From: Rallus limicola
Lineage: Eukaryota > Chordata > Aves > Gruiformes > Rallidae
Reading direction: 5' to 3'
NCBI GenBank assembly: GCA_022605955.1
Contig: JAKCOZ010000039.1
Coordinates: 3,658,001-3,722,000, forward strand
DNA length: 64,000 nucleotides
The notes below the pieces were generated by a model. The model was not told where the DNA came from and made no database searches. It worked only from the letters and a program-made list of their open reading frames with translations. Of the stretch, positions 11,724 through 23,601 are shown one piece after another. Positions within the stretch are counted from its first letter, which is position 1; the number at the start of each line of letters is the position of its first letter. A program made the position numbers and the translations under genes.

Positions 11724-11806
11724 TGCTGTGTGAATCTGGGAAGGCACTTAAGCTCTTGCTGCACCAATTTCCAGATCCAGGAATTTGTGAAAATAATGAT
11801 ACAATG
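11724..11806 (+). mobile_element. MIR-like SINE fragment
   Basis: The order 'gctgtgtgaatctgggaag', 'gcacttaagctcttgctgca', 'ccaatttcc' and 'aaaataatgat' follows the core and 3' part of the MIR consensus (ctgtgtgacc, cacttaacctctctg, cagtttcc, aaatg.ataat). It is diverged and short, as expected for a family that was active in early amniotes. The call rests on pattern memory. Confidence 0.5.
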
Positions 11807-12195
11807 ATATGAAAATCGAAGTCATTGAGATGTGATTCAATTTCAGGCCTCCATGTAGGGCACAATCCACAGTATTTGAGTCTAATAGGAGATATTTACT
11901 TGGCTACAGATGAAAAGGAAATGATGATGGCATTGACACAGATACTTCAAGAAGGAGTAGGAGGCAGGAATAGTTTAAGCTGATATTCACCGCACAGTAA
12001 AATCTGTTAAATCTCAACCTAAGTACCTGCCTGTGTTGATCCAGTTGATGCAGTGGTAACATCTCCTTGAGGGGTGTTAATAGAAGTTATTAAAATATAA
12101 AGTAAATATTTACAAATGACATTTTCATAAACAGGCACAATGGATGCACATGCAAAAACTTGTTTGGGTGAAAACAAAGAGTAGTTGCAAACGCA

Positions 12196-12228
12196 GAGCA
12201 GCTGCTGGTACACGTGAGCAGCTGCTGG
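12196..12228. promoter_or_regulatory. Possible E-box cluster within a 13-bp direct repeat
   Basis: A 13-bp unit is repeated exactly at 12196-12208 and 12216-12228. Each copy contains CAGCTG (12199-12204, 12219-12224) and a CACGTG sits between them (12211-12216). Three E-boxes in 26 bp could bind bHLH dimers. That this region is an enhancer is inference only. Confidence 0.3.
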
Positions 12229-12514
12229 AATCTACCTTGAATACAAAAGTGTTCATTTGCATGGTTAAATGTTGGCTTCAAGCAAGCACCTGGATTTGAT
12301 GCAGTCAGTGGATCTGGTGGGTACTGTTCCAGCCACCCAAACGCTCATGAGACAGACCTACGAAGTAACAGAAAAAGTTTAGTAAAGGGTTGTCTTTCCA
12401 AGTAAGTTTTATGGTTTTATTTGCCATCTCATTTTAGAGGTTTTCTGGGTTATTTGGCCATGCTTCTAGCTCTTCAATAAACCCAGAGAAGTTCTAAATT
12501 CTTCCTTATTTTCC

Positions 12515-12556
12515 TTTTTTTTTTTTTTTTATTTCAACTTGAAATTTCAACTTGAA
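12515..12556. repeat. T16 run followed by an exact 13-bp tandem duplication
   Basis: A run of 16 T is followed by two exact copies of ATTTCAACTTGAA (12531-12543 and 12544-12556). It is probably a replication-slippage product. Confidence 0.85.
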
Positions 12557-15500
12557 ATCCCATCGTCATCATTAATTCACAGGAACTAGTGTTTCAGTAG
12601 TGCTTAGTTCATGTTCTAGTGGGGATGAAGAGGGTCAACAACCATCATGTTATTACTTTGGGAAACACTGGGATTGAAGCTAGGAAGGACAGTTCCTTCT
12701 TCCACTCCTGTGCTGACAGAAGACCTGACCAGCAATCTGTATGTCTCAGGGTGGGAAGTCAGCGTCTGACAAGGGACCGTGCTTCATCCTGGATCTTCAG
12801 AATGCCAGGTTATACTACCACATTAGAGGGTTTGTCTTAAAAGTGCAACAAATAAAATAGTGATATTATCTTCCTGCCTTGCATTACTGGTTTCCACACA
12901 CTCCAAACAGACTCTCCAGGCAGTTGCAATTAACAGTTGCAAAGAAACAAAATTAAATTCTGTAAAATAAAGTCTTTTCCCTGGGTCTAACTTCCCTGGC
13001 AGAGATTGTGATGATTATTATCTTCTGGAGAGGTGATTGGCAGCCACTGAAGCAGGTTACCACACACCCTGCCCCTCTTCACACCCCACTCTTCAGCAGG
13101 CCCAATCACAGTGGCTTGATGCTAAGGCTCTAATGAGCTTGTTGGTGAAGACTTAATGGGGCTGAGCAATGGCTGCCTTTTCACTAGCAGACTCAGGCAG
13201 TGTATATAGAGCACTCTTCAGAAAATGTCCCTGGAAGCATGGATATGTCCGTCTGAACCAGGAAACATTTGTGATGTTCAAATGATGTGAGGAAATCTCT
13301 CCTCACAGTCTCTCCTTTATCTCTGGAAATGACAATTTGTTATGGAGAGATACAGTAGAAGGTGCTGATGAATCATCTGCTTTTGCTGTTGTCCTAAGCA
13401 TGGGGATAGTCTGCAATAAATAACGGTTTCCTTTCTTCTTTTTAATAGGCTCTGGAACTCTTGACTTCAAGATACTTGACTTCAACTTCCAAAAAGCATT
13501 TTGGATTCCCCCTTGTGCCATACGTAAACCTCAGTGATCTTTTATGAGATGGTATTCTACAACTGCATGCACATGGCTGGAAAACTCTTCAGGGGTCACT
13601 TCGACTGCAGGACTCATTGCCATGGGTGACCTGCACTCAGGTGAAGTGTTATACATGTGTATTAGATACAAATAAACTGCTACAGCTGCATAATCACTGT
13701 ATCACCTGTATACCCAAACACCACACCCAGCAGAGGAATGGTTGCGTCTACTTTTGGATGAGCAGGTGGCATCTACACAGCACAGTGACAGGAACACACC
13801 ATAAACTCAAGGAATATCCTGTTGGTTTGCCTCCATCACTGACTCTGAGCAGATCCATCCAGGGCAGATGATGAACACAATGTTTGAGGATCCCATTGTC
13901 TCAGGGGGACCCTGAAAAAATGTCACATCTCTATGCCTTGTTGCTTTGCCACTATGAGTGTGTCATGAGCCTGCTGTGTAATAGGAATTGAGTACCACCT
14001 GCCTGGTCACTTCATGGCTAAGATAGAGGCTCTCAGGCTCCACACTGTGTGTGAGAAAAACATACTTTGGCAAATGCAGCCTGGAAGCTTATCTATGCAG
14101 CTGCCTTTGAGCTCCAGCTTTTCCCTTGAATCTGTATGTAGCTGGTCCTTAGCATTTCACAGGCTCATAGGATGGTGGGATAATTCAGGCAGGAGGTTCA
14201 GAGCAGGCCAGCAGGCATTTTTCTCCAGCTTCATAGCTCTATGCTGAATCACCTCCATCACTATCTCCTTGTACTGCTGCAGGGGCTGTGGAGTGTCTCC
14301 TGGTAGTAGCAGCCAGGAGTGTTGGCTGTATCCAAATAAATATCAAGAAGATCTTGGTTTTCTTAGTGTCTGTTTCAAGACTACATATCCTTTCAACCCT
14401 TCACACTCATGTTTAAGCTGATATACATGTATGTGTAGGGGCTCGGCGTGAGGTTTTGGAAAACCATGAGTCCCCTGAGCAGTGATGGAGGATAATAAGA
14501 GGATGAAGGAGCTCCTTTTGGCACTGCTCAAGTTTGTTCTGTAGCATCCACATCACAGTGTAGCATCCACATCTCCTAGCCAGCATCCAGTTCACCCCAC
14601 AGTGTAATTTTTAGTTTACTTTAGAAAGTAGGTTGTGTGCAAAATAGAGTGTATAGGGACTGAAAGCTTGGTAAGCAACAGAGGAGGTCTTTAATTTGAT
14701 AATATAGAACTATCCTGCTAGTGCCAGTTATTTTTTATGCCTTTGAAGCCTTGTGGTCAGCCTTAAAGAAAAAAAAAGAGAAAGGAATATGCACAATTTT
14801 AAAAATCAGAGACCTGATTTTAAAGGTAACCCTGAGTGGTTCTAAAGTGAAACTGGCCCCATGAGCCCCAAATCACTGTATTCTCTCTGAGACATCTTTT
14901 TGCAGTATGGGAATCTGATGACAGAGATAAGACACTAAGAAGTATGTTGCAGTTAAGGGTTACTGAAGATGCTCTCAAAACTTCTTTCTGAGGGACTTAA
15001 GGCTAGATGTATCTTTTTTTCTCAGGACTTTCTCCCTCTGAGGAGCTTGGAGGTGAAACCCTCAGTGCTACTTGCTTAAGAACTAAGAACTACTAGTTAG
15101 GAAACAAAATTACTTCCACCACCCAAGGATTCTCAGGTAGAGAGTTGGTACTTCCCATCTAAAAAAGAAGCCAGACAGTGAGAAACATGGTTTCCCTGGA
15201 AAAAGGGGGCATTTTATAAGCAAAACCAACCATGATGTTTAACAAGGTTTAACAGACACAGGCTAATACTATTCAGTGAACCCAGAAGCAAACTAAGTCC
15301 CTATTTATTCTTCAAAACCGTGTTGCCATTGCAGGAGTTTCGGATTCCTGGCAGGATCAGCTGGATCCGTATGCACAGGGCCCATGGCAGTCAACATGCT
15401 CAGATCTGCCAAGTCTACTGTTTTTCCCAGTGGGGCACTGGTTTTGCTCCTGTCTGTGAGGATGTTGGGCCAGCTTAGTGCTTTTCCAAGGGGAGCTCCA

Positions 15501-16324
15501 GATTTCATGCGGGTATTTTGCAAAAGCAACATGCTTTTTGTATGTGTGAAAGATGTGAAAGATGACTACCAAAAGAAAAACTGTAATTTTCTGTTCTTGC
15601 TTGCACTTTAAGGTGTTTGATGATAAGCCAAAAATGGGTGTGCTTTCTTTTCTATTTTCTTTTTTTTTTTTTGAGAAAGAGGGAATATTTACTTCACTGT
15701 ATATTAATACATTCCAAAAATAGAAACAGCCTGAGGTTTTTTATTCTCTTTCAATGGGGATATTAAGAGCTTGGGAGATGCTTTTCCACCTACAAGGGTA
15801 AAGGTTGTGTTTGGATACTTGTTTCATTCAGTGTTAACATCAGGGAACTCCATGTTACCTTGCCAACTGCTAGCCTGGCTCCTGTCAATCACAGCCTCTG
15901 TGTACAGATATTTTTTCCCAGGTTCTTCTTAGATGTTTGGCCCAAATCAGTGCAAGTACTCTTTTTCTCCAGTCCTCTCACCTCAGCACCATCCAGGAAA
16001 AAAGGGTGGTTCATCTCTTGCCTTTCTATTTCTCCCTTTGCCACTGGAGACATAACACCAGTATAGCTTCCTTTGCACACCACAGTGCCTGCCATGTCTG
16101 AGGGCAGAGACTTCCCTCTGCTCAGGTATAGCTGGTGAGCCACCAATCATGCTGAAATTTTAAAAACTGATGGCTTACTCTAATTTTCAGGCCTAGAAAA
16201 TGGGAGAGGAGTACCAGAAAAGTCACAGGAGGTAGGTAGAAGCTTCTGTTGTGGTCAGGAGAAAAAGCAAAGTTCATCAGCAGGTATGACATCCCTCAAA
16301 GCCAGAGGTTTTTGGTCTGTGATA

Positions 16325-17063
16325 GAGTTCCATCTCCCACCCACGGGATACAGTCCTCCATGAACTTCTCCAATGTGAGTCCTTTCCCACGGGGCTTCAG
16401 CTCTTCACCAGCTGCCCCAGCGTGTGTCACTGCTATGGGGTGCAGTCATAAATCATAGAATGTCTCTCAGTCTATCAGGCCCAGACTGCTCCAGCCTGGT
16501 CCCCCATGGAGTCCCAAGTTCTCCCAGCAAACCTGCTCAAGCATGGGCCCCTTTCTCCATGAGCTGCAGGTTCTGCCAGGAGCTTGCTCCAGTGTGGGTC
16601 ACAATGTCTTCTATATGTCTGACCCGCTCCGCTATATGGTCTCTCCATGGGCTGTAGATGGGATCTCTGGTCCCCATCATGTTCCATGGGCTGCAGGGGA
16701 ACAATCTGCTTCACCATGGTCTTCTCCACGGGCTGCAGGGGAATCTCTCATCTTGCACCTGCAGCACCTTCTCTCCCCCCCTTCACTGACTGAGGTGTCT
16801 GCACAGTTTCTCACATCTTCTCACTCCCTTCTCTGGTGGCAAAAATGCAGCTGCTTGAAGGTTTTTTTCCTCTTAAATATGTTATCACAGAAGCACTACC
16901 ACCATTGCTGATGGGCTCAGCCTTGGTCAGTGATGGCTTCATCCTTGAGCTGGCTGGTGTTGGCTCTGTTGGACCTAGGAGAAGCTTCTAGCAGCTTCTT
17001 GCAATAGCTATCCCAGCAGCCCCCTGATCCTCCACGAGAACCTTGCCATGCAAACCAACAACA
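16325..17063 (-). mobile_element. Avian endogenous retrovirus LTR, 3' (U5 side) truncated
   Basis: Read on the minus strand, the element starts at 17063 with TGTTG and 'ttggtttgcatggcaagg'. It then has a short AT-rich stretch and, at lower coordinates, serial degenerate units of the type 'cac(g/a)ggctgcagggg' alternating with 'tgctccagc.tggg' (16380-16750). This layout matches a common avian ERV LTR that I know by pattern; class III (ERVL-like) is likely but unchecked. The U5 end expected near or left of 16325 is not recognisable. A sister copy lies at 18465-19253 in the same orientation. Confidence 0.75.
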
Positions 17064-17084
17064 GCATGATCTGGGGAATCAGGC

Positions 17085-17742
17085 ATGCTGAGAGGGATTT
17101 GGAGGGCTTGGTCAACAGCTAGTTAAACATGAGCCAGCAGTGTGCCCAGGCAGTCAGGAGGAATAACTTTGCCAGCTGGTCCAGGGAGAGGATTGTCCCG
17201 CTCTGCACTGCACTGGAGGGGCCTCACCTCCAGTACTGGGTGTAGTTTTGGGTGCCACAATACAAGAGGGACACATAAATATTGGAGAGTGTCCAGAGGA
17301 GGGCAACGAGGATGGTGAAGGGACTGGAGAAGTCTTGTGAGGAGAGGCTGAAGTCCCTTGGTTTGTTCAGTGTGGAGAAAAGGAGACTGAGGGGAGACCT
17401 CATCACAGTCTATGGCTTCCTGATGAGGGGCAGCAGGTTCTGATCTCCTCTCTTTGGCAACCAGTGATAGAACTGCAGGGAACAGCATGAAGCTGTGACA
17501 GGGGAGGTTTAGGTTGGGTATTAGGAAGAGGTTCTTTACTGAGAGAGTGGTCAGGCACTGGAACAGGCTCCCCAGGGAAGTGGTCACAGCACCGAGCTTG
17601 GCTGAGTTCAAGAGGCATCTGGATGATGTGCTCAGTCCCATGCTCTGACCTGGCTGGTCCTGTGTGGAGCCAGGAGTTGGACTTGATGATCCTTATGGGT
17701 CCCTTCCAACTCAGGATATTCCATGATTCTATGATTCTGTGA
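17085..17742 (+). mobile_element. CR1 LINE, 5'-truncated, ends in ATTCTATGATTCTGTG tail
   Basis: The first bases encode the ORF2 C-terminal region ('NMSQQCAQ', then 'LQYWV'-like text). The 3' untranslated block follows, with 'gagttggacttgatgatcct', 'gggtcccttccaactcagg' and a tail at 17723-17742. It starts only about 22 bases beyond the 5' terminus of the minus-strand LTR at 17063. The coding part is broken by several stops. Confidence 0.92.
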
Positions 17743-17977
17743 CTTTCTGTTTTCTTCATCTCTCTTATGATCCACATCCAACTTTGCCTACATTTCCACT
17801 CAAAAGAAATATTTTGGTGTTTTTGCTCAATTGTCTTCAATGCTTGTCATGCTCAGGGTTCCCATTTTGCTGCAGTAAAGAGGTAAACAGCCTGGGAAAT
17901 ACCTTAGAAGCAGCTCTGAGTTTTAAAAGGCTGTTCCCTGGGACTGTGTACAAAAAGTTTTGAAGAGGGGAAGCTAA

Positions 17978-18024
<47 letters not shown>

Positions 18025-18464
18025 AAAGATGAAAAATAATAATAAGAAAAAGCTCAGAGTCTCACAGACTGTTTTTAAAATGCTTAAAATAAGGGGAGCC
18101 TTCAAGACACAAGGGATCCAGGAGTTGAAACTGGATTGACATTTCTGTGTTTCTTTTTTGACACTGCTAGGGTTGATTAAGTGATAATTGGGCTAGAGAG
18201 TGTGCCAACAGTCACTGCTTCACCCTACTCCTTTAACCCCCTCCAGGACCTGTCACCACTGAATAAAGGGTAGAAATTATATTAGAAATGGGTGCAGTTT
18301 TGAGACAGGGTAAATTAAGAAGCTTCTGCTTTTTAACACTTTATGGCTGATTCAAGGCAAATCAGAATTTCAGACTTTTCTACCCTCCTCTCCTCATTCT
18401 GAAATGAAAGGATGTTGTATTACATGCTCTTTACTTGTAGGATCGGGAGTTCACGGAGTTGGTG
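17743..18464. other. Unique sequence with microsatellite between two LTR copies
   Basis: It contains the (TAG)15 microsatellite and otherwise no recognisable gene. Whether it is the residue of an internal proviral region or ordinary flanking DNA is undecided; I see no retroviral protein motif here. Confidence 0.4.
17978..18023. repeat. (TAG)15 microsatellite
   Basis: 46 bases of uninterrupted TAG trinucleotide, directly visible. Perfect arrays of this length usually vary in length between individuals. Confidence 0.97.
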
Positions 18465-19253
18465 CATGGACTTTTCCTCACACCCTTCCCCTGCTCCAGC
18501 ATGGGGTCTCACCCACAGGAGACAGTGCTCCACAAATGTTTCCAAAGTGAGTCCTTTCCCATGGGGCTTCAGCTCTTCACCAGCTGCCCCAGCATGGGTC
18601 ACTGCTATGGGGTACAGTCATAAATCATAGAATGTCTCTCAGTCTCTCAGGCCCAGACTGCTCCAGCCTGGTCCCCCATGGAGTCACAAGCCCCCAGCCC
18701 CCCCACCCACCCCCCCCAGGCAAACTTGGTCCAGCATGGGGACTCTCTCTCATCTCTGTGTCTCTGTCTCTCTCCATGGGCTGCAAGTGCTGGCAGAGGG
18801 TCACAGCATCTCTGTATGTCTCCACCTGCTCCAGCATGGGGCCTCTCCACGGGCTGCAGCTGGGGTCTTGGCTGTGGGGGGACACCTGCTCCACCATGGG
18901 TTTCTCCACAGACTGCAGGGGCATCTTGCTCTCTGGCACCTGGGGCACCTCCTCCCTTCGCTTCCCTGGCCTTGGTGCCTGCACAGTTTCTTACATCTTC
19001 TCACTCCCTTCTCTGGTGGCGAAAAGCAGCTGCTTGCTGTTTTTTTTCTCCTAAATGTGATTTCCAGAGGCACTTTGACCATCAAGATGGGTTCAGCCTT
19101 GGTCAGCAATGACTCTGGCCTTGAGCCCAGCAGCAGTTTGGCCCAACAGCAGTTTGCTCTGTCGGGCCTGCAGAGAGCTTCTGGTTGCTTCCTTCAGATG
19201 CCACCCTGCAGCCCCCCTTCTCCACCAGAACACTGCCACGCAAAACTACAACA
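18465..19253 (-). mobile_element. Avian endogenous retrovirus LTR, same family as 16325-17063
   Basis: The minus-strand 5' terminus is TGTTGT followed by 'agttttgcgtggcagtg' at 19253. The internal text parallels the first copy: 'cactcccttctctggtggc', 'cagccttggtcagcaatgac' and the 'ctccagcatgggg' units. An almost identical block is shared around 18612-18685 and 16441-16510. A C-rich tract at 18691-18717 is a minus-strand G-quadruplex motif. The U5 side is again missing or unrecognisable at the left edge. Confidence 0.75.
18691..18717 (-). other. G-quadruplex motif inside the LTR
   Basis: The plus strand shows C runs of 5, 7, 3 and 8, separated by loops of 2, 1 and 1 bases, so the minus strand (the LTR sense strand) is G-rich and fits G3+N1-7. 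Confidence 0.7.
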
Positions 19254-19884
19254 TCAATTAACTTGATTTCCAAATTAATTTCATTTTATTTTAACCTTTG
19301 CTGCTTAATTTTTGATTACTTCCGAGTTTTAGCATATGACTTCTAATTTTATAGCATTTTGTTTGCAAACAACTGTTTATTTAGAAAACCACTTATTCCA
19401 CAGTAATCAAAATGCTATAAAATATACAGAGTGTAAAGAACTGTGACTGAATAACAAAACTTATATTTTAGAATTTAGTGTCTCCTTTCAATTTGCAAAG
19501 AAATAAATTGCTCAGGGAAAGATGAGCTCTGACCACGAATTCTATGGGGGTTTTAATTTCTTATTTAATTAAAATATGAGTTAGGTGCATGAATATGAAT
19601 TGTGTGAGTGTATCTGGTAGCAGACGTTTCAAATTTCCTAGCGTTTACCCATATAGCTTAGATAATGTCACAAGCTCTTAGGCCGTTTTAAACCTGGCTT
19701 TTCTGGGTAATCTTTTTGAAAGTATTAAAATTTATAATCCCTCCATAGCTTTCAGGAGAGAATGGCAAACAGAACAGAGTATGAGTGTGGATAACTAATG
19801 GTATGATAAAAATTGAGCAAATATTTGATGGAAGTGGCTAGTGTACTTACTTGACTCTATTTATGCCCCAACCCTGTAAATATT
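19254..19884. other. AT-rich unique sequence
   Basis: AT-rich with no gene or repeat recognised. Elevated TTTAATTAA-type homopurine/homopyrimidine content is visible, but nothing specific. Confidence 0.4.
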
Positions 19885-20001
19885 CAAGGTCTCTGAGCAA
19901 CCTGATCTAGTTGATGTTTCTGCTCATTGCAGGGGGGTTGGACTGGATGATCTTTATAAGTTCCTTTCCAATCCAAACCATTCTGTGACATCCTGTGATT
20001 T
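19885..20001 (+). mobile_element. CR1 LINE 3' terminal fragment
   Basis: About 115 bases of the CR1 3' untranslated block: 'gagcaacctgatctagttga', 'ggggggttggactggatgat', 'ccaatccaaaccattctgtg'. It ends with a degenerate tail. Severe 5' truncation. Confidence 0.85.
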
Positions 20002-21648
20002 ATTCTATTAGAAAACATGATAAATTCACCAATCCTTAAAGTTTTTGGGTTTGGTTTGTGGGTTTGTTTGGGTTTTTTTTAATATTTGTGATTGATTGAC
20101 AGTCCTGTAGTGCCTTATACTCTGACATACAAAGATTATTTTCTTTCTCCCATTGAAACTATCCAGCATTATTGTGCATCATTCAATCACCATCTGAAAG
20201 GACCGTGGCCTGGTACCAAAGCCTGACCTGGCTTTGCACATTCAGCTCAACCATAAACAGCTGGAGTGGGCTTCATCTCACCCAAATCCTATGTCTACAG
20301 TACAGGATTTTATCTCCAGGGTAATCGGTGAGTTTTTTTAGAGTTGACCAGGTACATCTGCAGTGCACTTAGGCTCATACTCTCTTGACTGCATTTACAT
20401 TCCCCTGCTCTGAATGTCTTTTGTTCCCTGAATAACAAATGTAAAACACAGCAGGGCAGATGCTGCATGTATCTTCCTGCCAGGATAGAGGAGATCAGAC
20501 ATATGGCCCCAGCTACAGAACCTTGGCCGCTACTTCCAACTGTATTCTTTGGGGTCTTTTCATTGAAGAAGTTGTCTTGTTCTATCTCTCATGCATCAGG
20601 AAAGACAACAGTCCAAAGATGTCATGGGCATGGTGCTTGCTGCTGGATGCTGCCCCATCAGGCTAGCAGAGACACATTAGGTGAAGCAAGACACATTAGG
20701 AGCTTCCTCAAAAGGCCTCTAGCTACTGAAAGGTATGCACAGCACCTGATGTTGCTTTCTTTACTTACACAGGACAAGGATGGGCCTTGTAACTCGACAG
20801 ACCATCAGAAGGCATTTTCGTTTCACTCCCCAACTCTTTTCAATTGTGAATTTCAATGTTAAGCTATTACCATTCTGAAATGTGAAAAACATAGCCAAGA
20901 GGAACCTTTAGCTAGCATAGCTATTGACTCACTCCTGGGAGAGGCAGGACTGCATAATTTATCTGATGTTTCTCCTGGGTAAGAAGAACATATTTGCAAA
21001 ATCAAAATTCAAGATAGGTTTGTGGTAACAGTGTTGAGATTCCTGAGATACTTCTGTCCGAGTGCCCTGGCTGCCTGTCTGATAAACCCCACTAATGTTT
21101 CTCTTGGCACCCTCCAGCTGCCTGGCAAGTGGGCATATTCCTCTCAATGGACCGTTTTTCCAGTACCAGAGCTGAACTGGAAAGTGAACCTGAGGGCACA
21201 ATTCAGAGGCCCAGTGCCTGTGGAATGTGAAAGGAATCCAGACATTTAATTCCCTGGTAGCTCTTTGGAAAATCCCTGCCTCGCTGCTCTCAATAACTCC
21301 AGCATGTAATGCTGAGCAGCTGGCATCACCAACCTGCACCAGAACAGCTGGGAGAGTGCATGCTCATGGGGCATTTCTCTTGGCAAATGCTTTGTCATGC
21401 AGTGGAGATGCTTTTCCAGGGACTTGCTATTTTCCTGGCAAACCTGTGGTGAACACCAATTGAATATTAAAGAAACAGAATGAGGAAAAAAAGGAGTGAT
21501 ATGGTTGATGAAATACTCTGTAAAATACCCTGGCCATTTTAGAAGGTGTGGTGTGTAGGGTTGTGTACCCCGCAAAGAGGGCAGGAGACACATATGTCTG
21601 TATTTCTCTTACTAACCTTGCCAATGAGACCCTTTCTGCAATCCCCAG

Positions 21649-21662
21649 CCCCCCCCCCCCCC
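21649..21662. repeat. C14 homopolymer
   Basis: An uninterrupted run of 14 C is directly visible. Confidence 0.95.
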
Positions 21663-23601
21663 TCCAAAGGGCCTTTCACCTCATCTACATTGCCCTCCGC
21701 AGGGTCCCATCTTAGGTGTTGACATGGAAGGAGCCAACATGTAACTGTAAATGACCAGACTTAGGTGAGATGAACCCACCCTCCCATGTATATAAACATT
21801 TAGCTCACATGGCTGAAGCATATGGACTGTTGTATTTATAACTTCAGTACTCACCATACAGTAAAGGCGGTGAGTCTAGTTAAAATATACAGAGCAAAAA
21901 AGGGATCGTTTTCCACATGTCAGCACCCCTCTCCAGCACCACTACAAACAGCACAGATATCACTGCATACAAGTAGCTCAAGTGGCCCCAAGATGTCGCA
22001 GATTTACTCTCACCTCCCACTACAGAGTATTAAATCAGCAGCTGTGCCTCTGAAGCGAAGGCTCGCCATCACTCTACAAGCTCCTGATGGGTTACCAGTG
22101 GCTCCTAAACCAACTGTTTCCCTTAAAGAAAAATTAACTCCTCTAGGAAGAAGCAACTCCAGTGTCAGCTGATGCTCAGGCAGTACACAGACAGATGCCA
22201 ATGACTTCCAGCAGGGAAAAGGGTCAAACTCAAAAATCCCCTAAATTTCCTGACCTCAATCAGACCAGTCTCATCATGGATGAGAATAGTGCCACCATTA
22301 ACACCCAATAATTGTGATTACTGTAATGTCTAAGACTGGTAATGAGACATATCCATTGAAGCTGTTTATACTTTAATGCTTTTTTATATAAAAAGTATGA
22401 TTCTCAGTGTGTGTGGTGTAGCAAATGCCTTATTTATTGAACAGATTGCAATATGAAATTGGAGTATGATTTCACCAGGTGGGAAAGCATTTTACCTTAA
22501 CGGAGGTTAATGACTTGCTGACAGTTCAGCCAAGTCATTATCAGTGATATCTGTTTGCTACCAGGATAGGAGAGGATGGCCCCTGCCCACCAAAAAAGCC
22601 ATCAGCATCCCTAAATTGCTGAAAGCAGACACTAGCCTTGGGGCAGGAGTGTGGAAAATGCTTACCGCATAAATTATAACTGGTAATCCTGGGAGTGAAG
22701 AGTGACTTGAAGTTGAAGAGAAACCCAGGGGACTCCAAGGAAGGCAAGAAAATGAACTGAATTTTTCTGTCAGGAAAGAATATTAAAGACATGAAGCTAA
22801 GGTAAGAAATGGGTTCTCAGGTAAGGCTCATTATGTGAGAGTGAGAGAAGTCCTCTTAGAGTTGATCTTACGATAAAGAAGTGCTTGTGCTTTTGTCTTC
22901 TTCCCCTATCTCTAGGTTCTTTCATGGTTTTGTTTGAATTTAGGCTCTGTAAATAAGCACAAGTGTCTGCTACGTGTTAGACTGGAGTTAAGGATGATGA
23001 GAATGTGTCTAAGGCACAGGGCAAACAGAAAGCTATTCCCTGTTGCATGGCTGTTGCAATACTTAACCTTAAACACTGGTGCCTCAACATTGGGCTGAAG
23101 TTAATTTGTGTGGGCATTTAGATGGAAAAAGAGGGTTTCCCCACATAAATGCTGAAGAGGAGTATTTAGAAATGAAAAGACGGAGGATCTGTTTGGATGA
23201 AAAGGTTTCCGGTGACCTGCTATATCAAGGAAAGTCCATAGCTCTCCAGCAAATCAGGAAGAGAGTGTCCATACCCCCAGGGTTTTAGCATGCTAGCAAA
23301 TAACATTATATTTCCAGTAACAAGAGTCCAACTAAATTAATAATCATGTAATAGTGGAAGATTGGCTGATTTCCTTTCTCTATAGCAATGTTACAAACAA
23401 CAATTCTGCATGATGCCATGGTTTAGCTCATCAAGTGTATGACAACATCTTCAAGGTAGGCATAAGTTCTAAGTCTGTAAGAATTCCTCTAAATAAAAGT
23501 ACTCTCAATTTGGAGGTATGAGGGGTACATACAACTCACATGGAAAAGCCTCTGAAAAAATCCTGTAGTTCATACCTGTGTTGTGAGTCTGTGCACAAAC
23601 A

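Larger units (their letters stand above)
11807..16324. other. Mostly unique sequence, no gene recognised
   Basis: It contains an E-box cluster (12196-12228), a T16 run with a 13-bp duplication (12515-12556), a T13 run (15660-15672) and a minus-strand tract of lowered stop density (13800-14531, described in findings). No splice-bounded coding exon, tRNA or familiar repeat was recognised. Confidence 0.4.

Noticed and set aside
17123..17641. 172-codon minus-strand open frame
   Set aside because: Antisense to a plus-strand CR1 with C-terminal ORF2 and 3' block.
18632..19266. Overlapping frames of 140-176 codons
   Set aside because: They lie inside an LTR and are leucine/proline-rich frames arising from GC-rich repeat units, not genes.
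20041..20080. TTTGGG stretch as telomere-like repeat
   Set aside because: Not a true array of TTAGGG; only a T/G-rich low-complexity stretch with irregular spacing.
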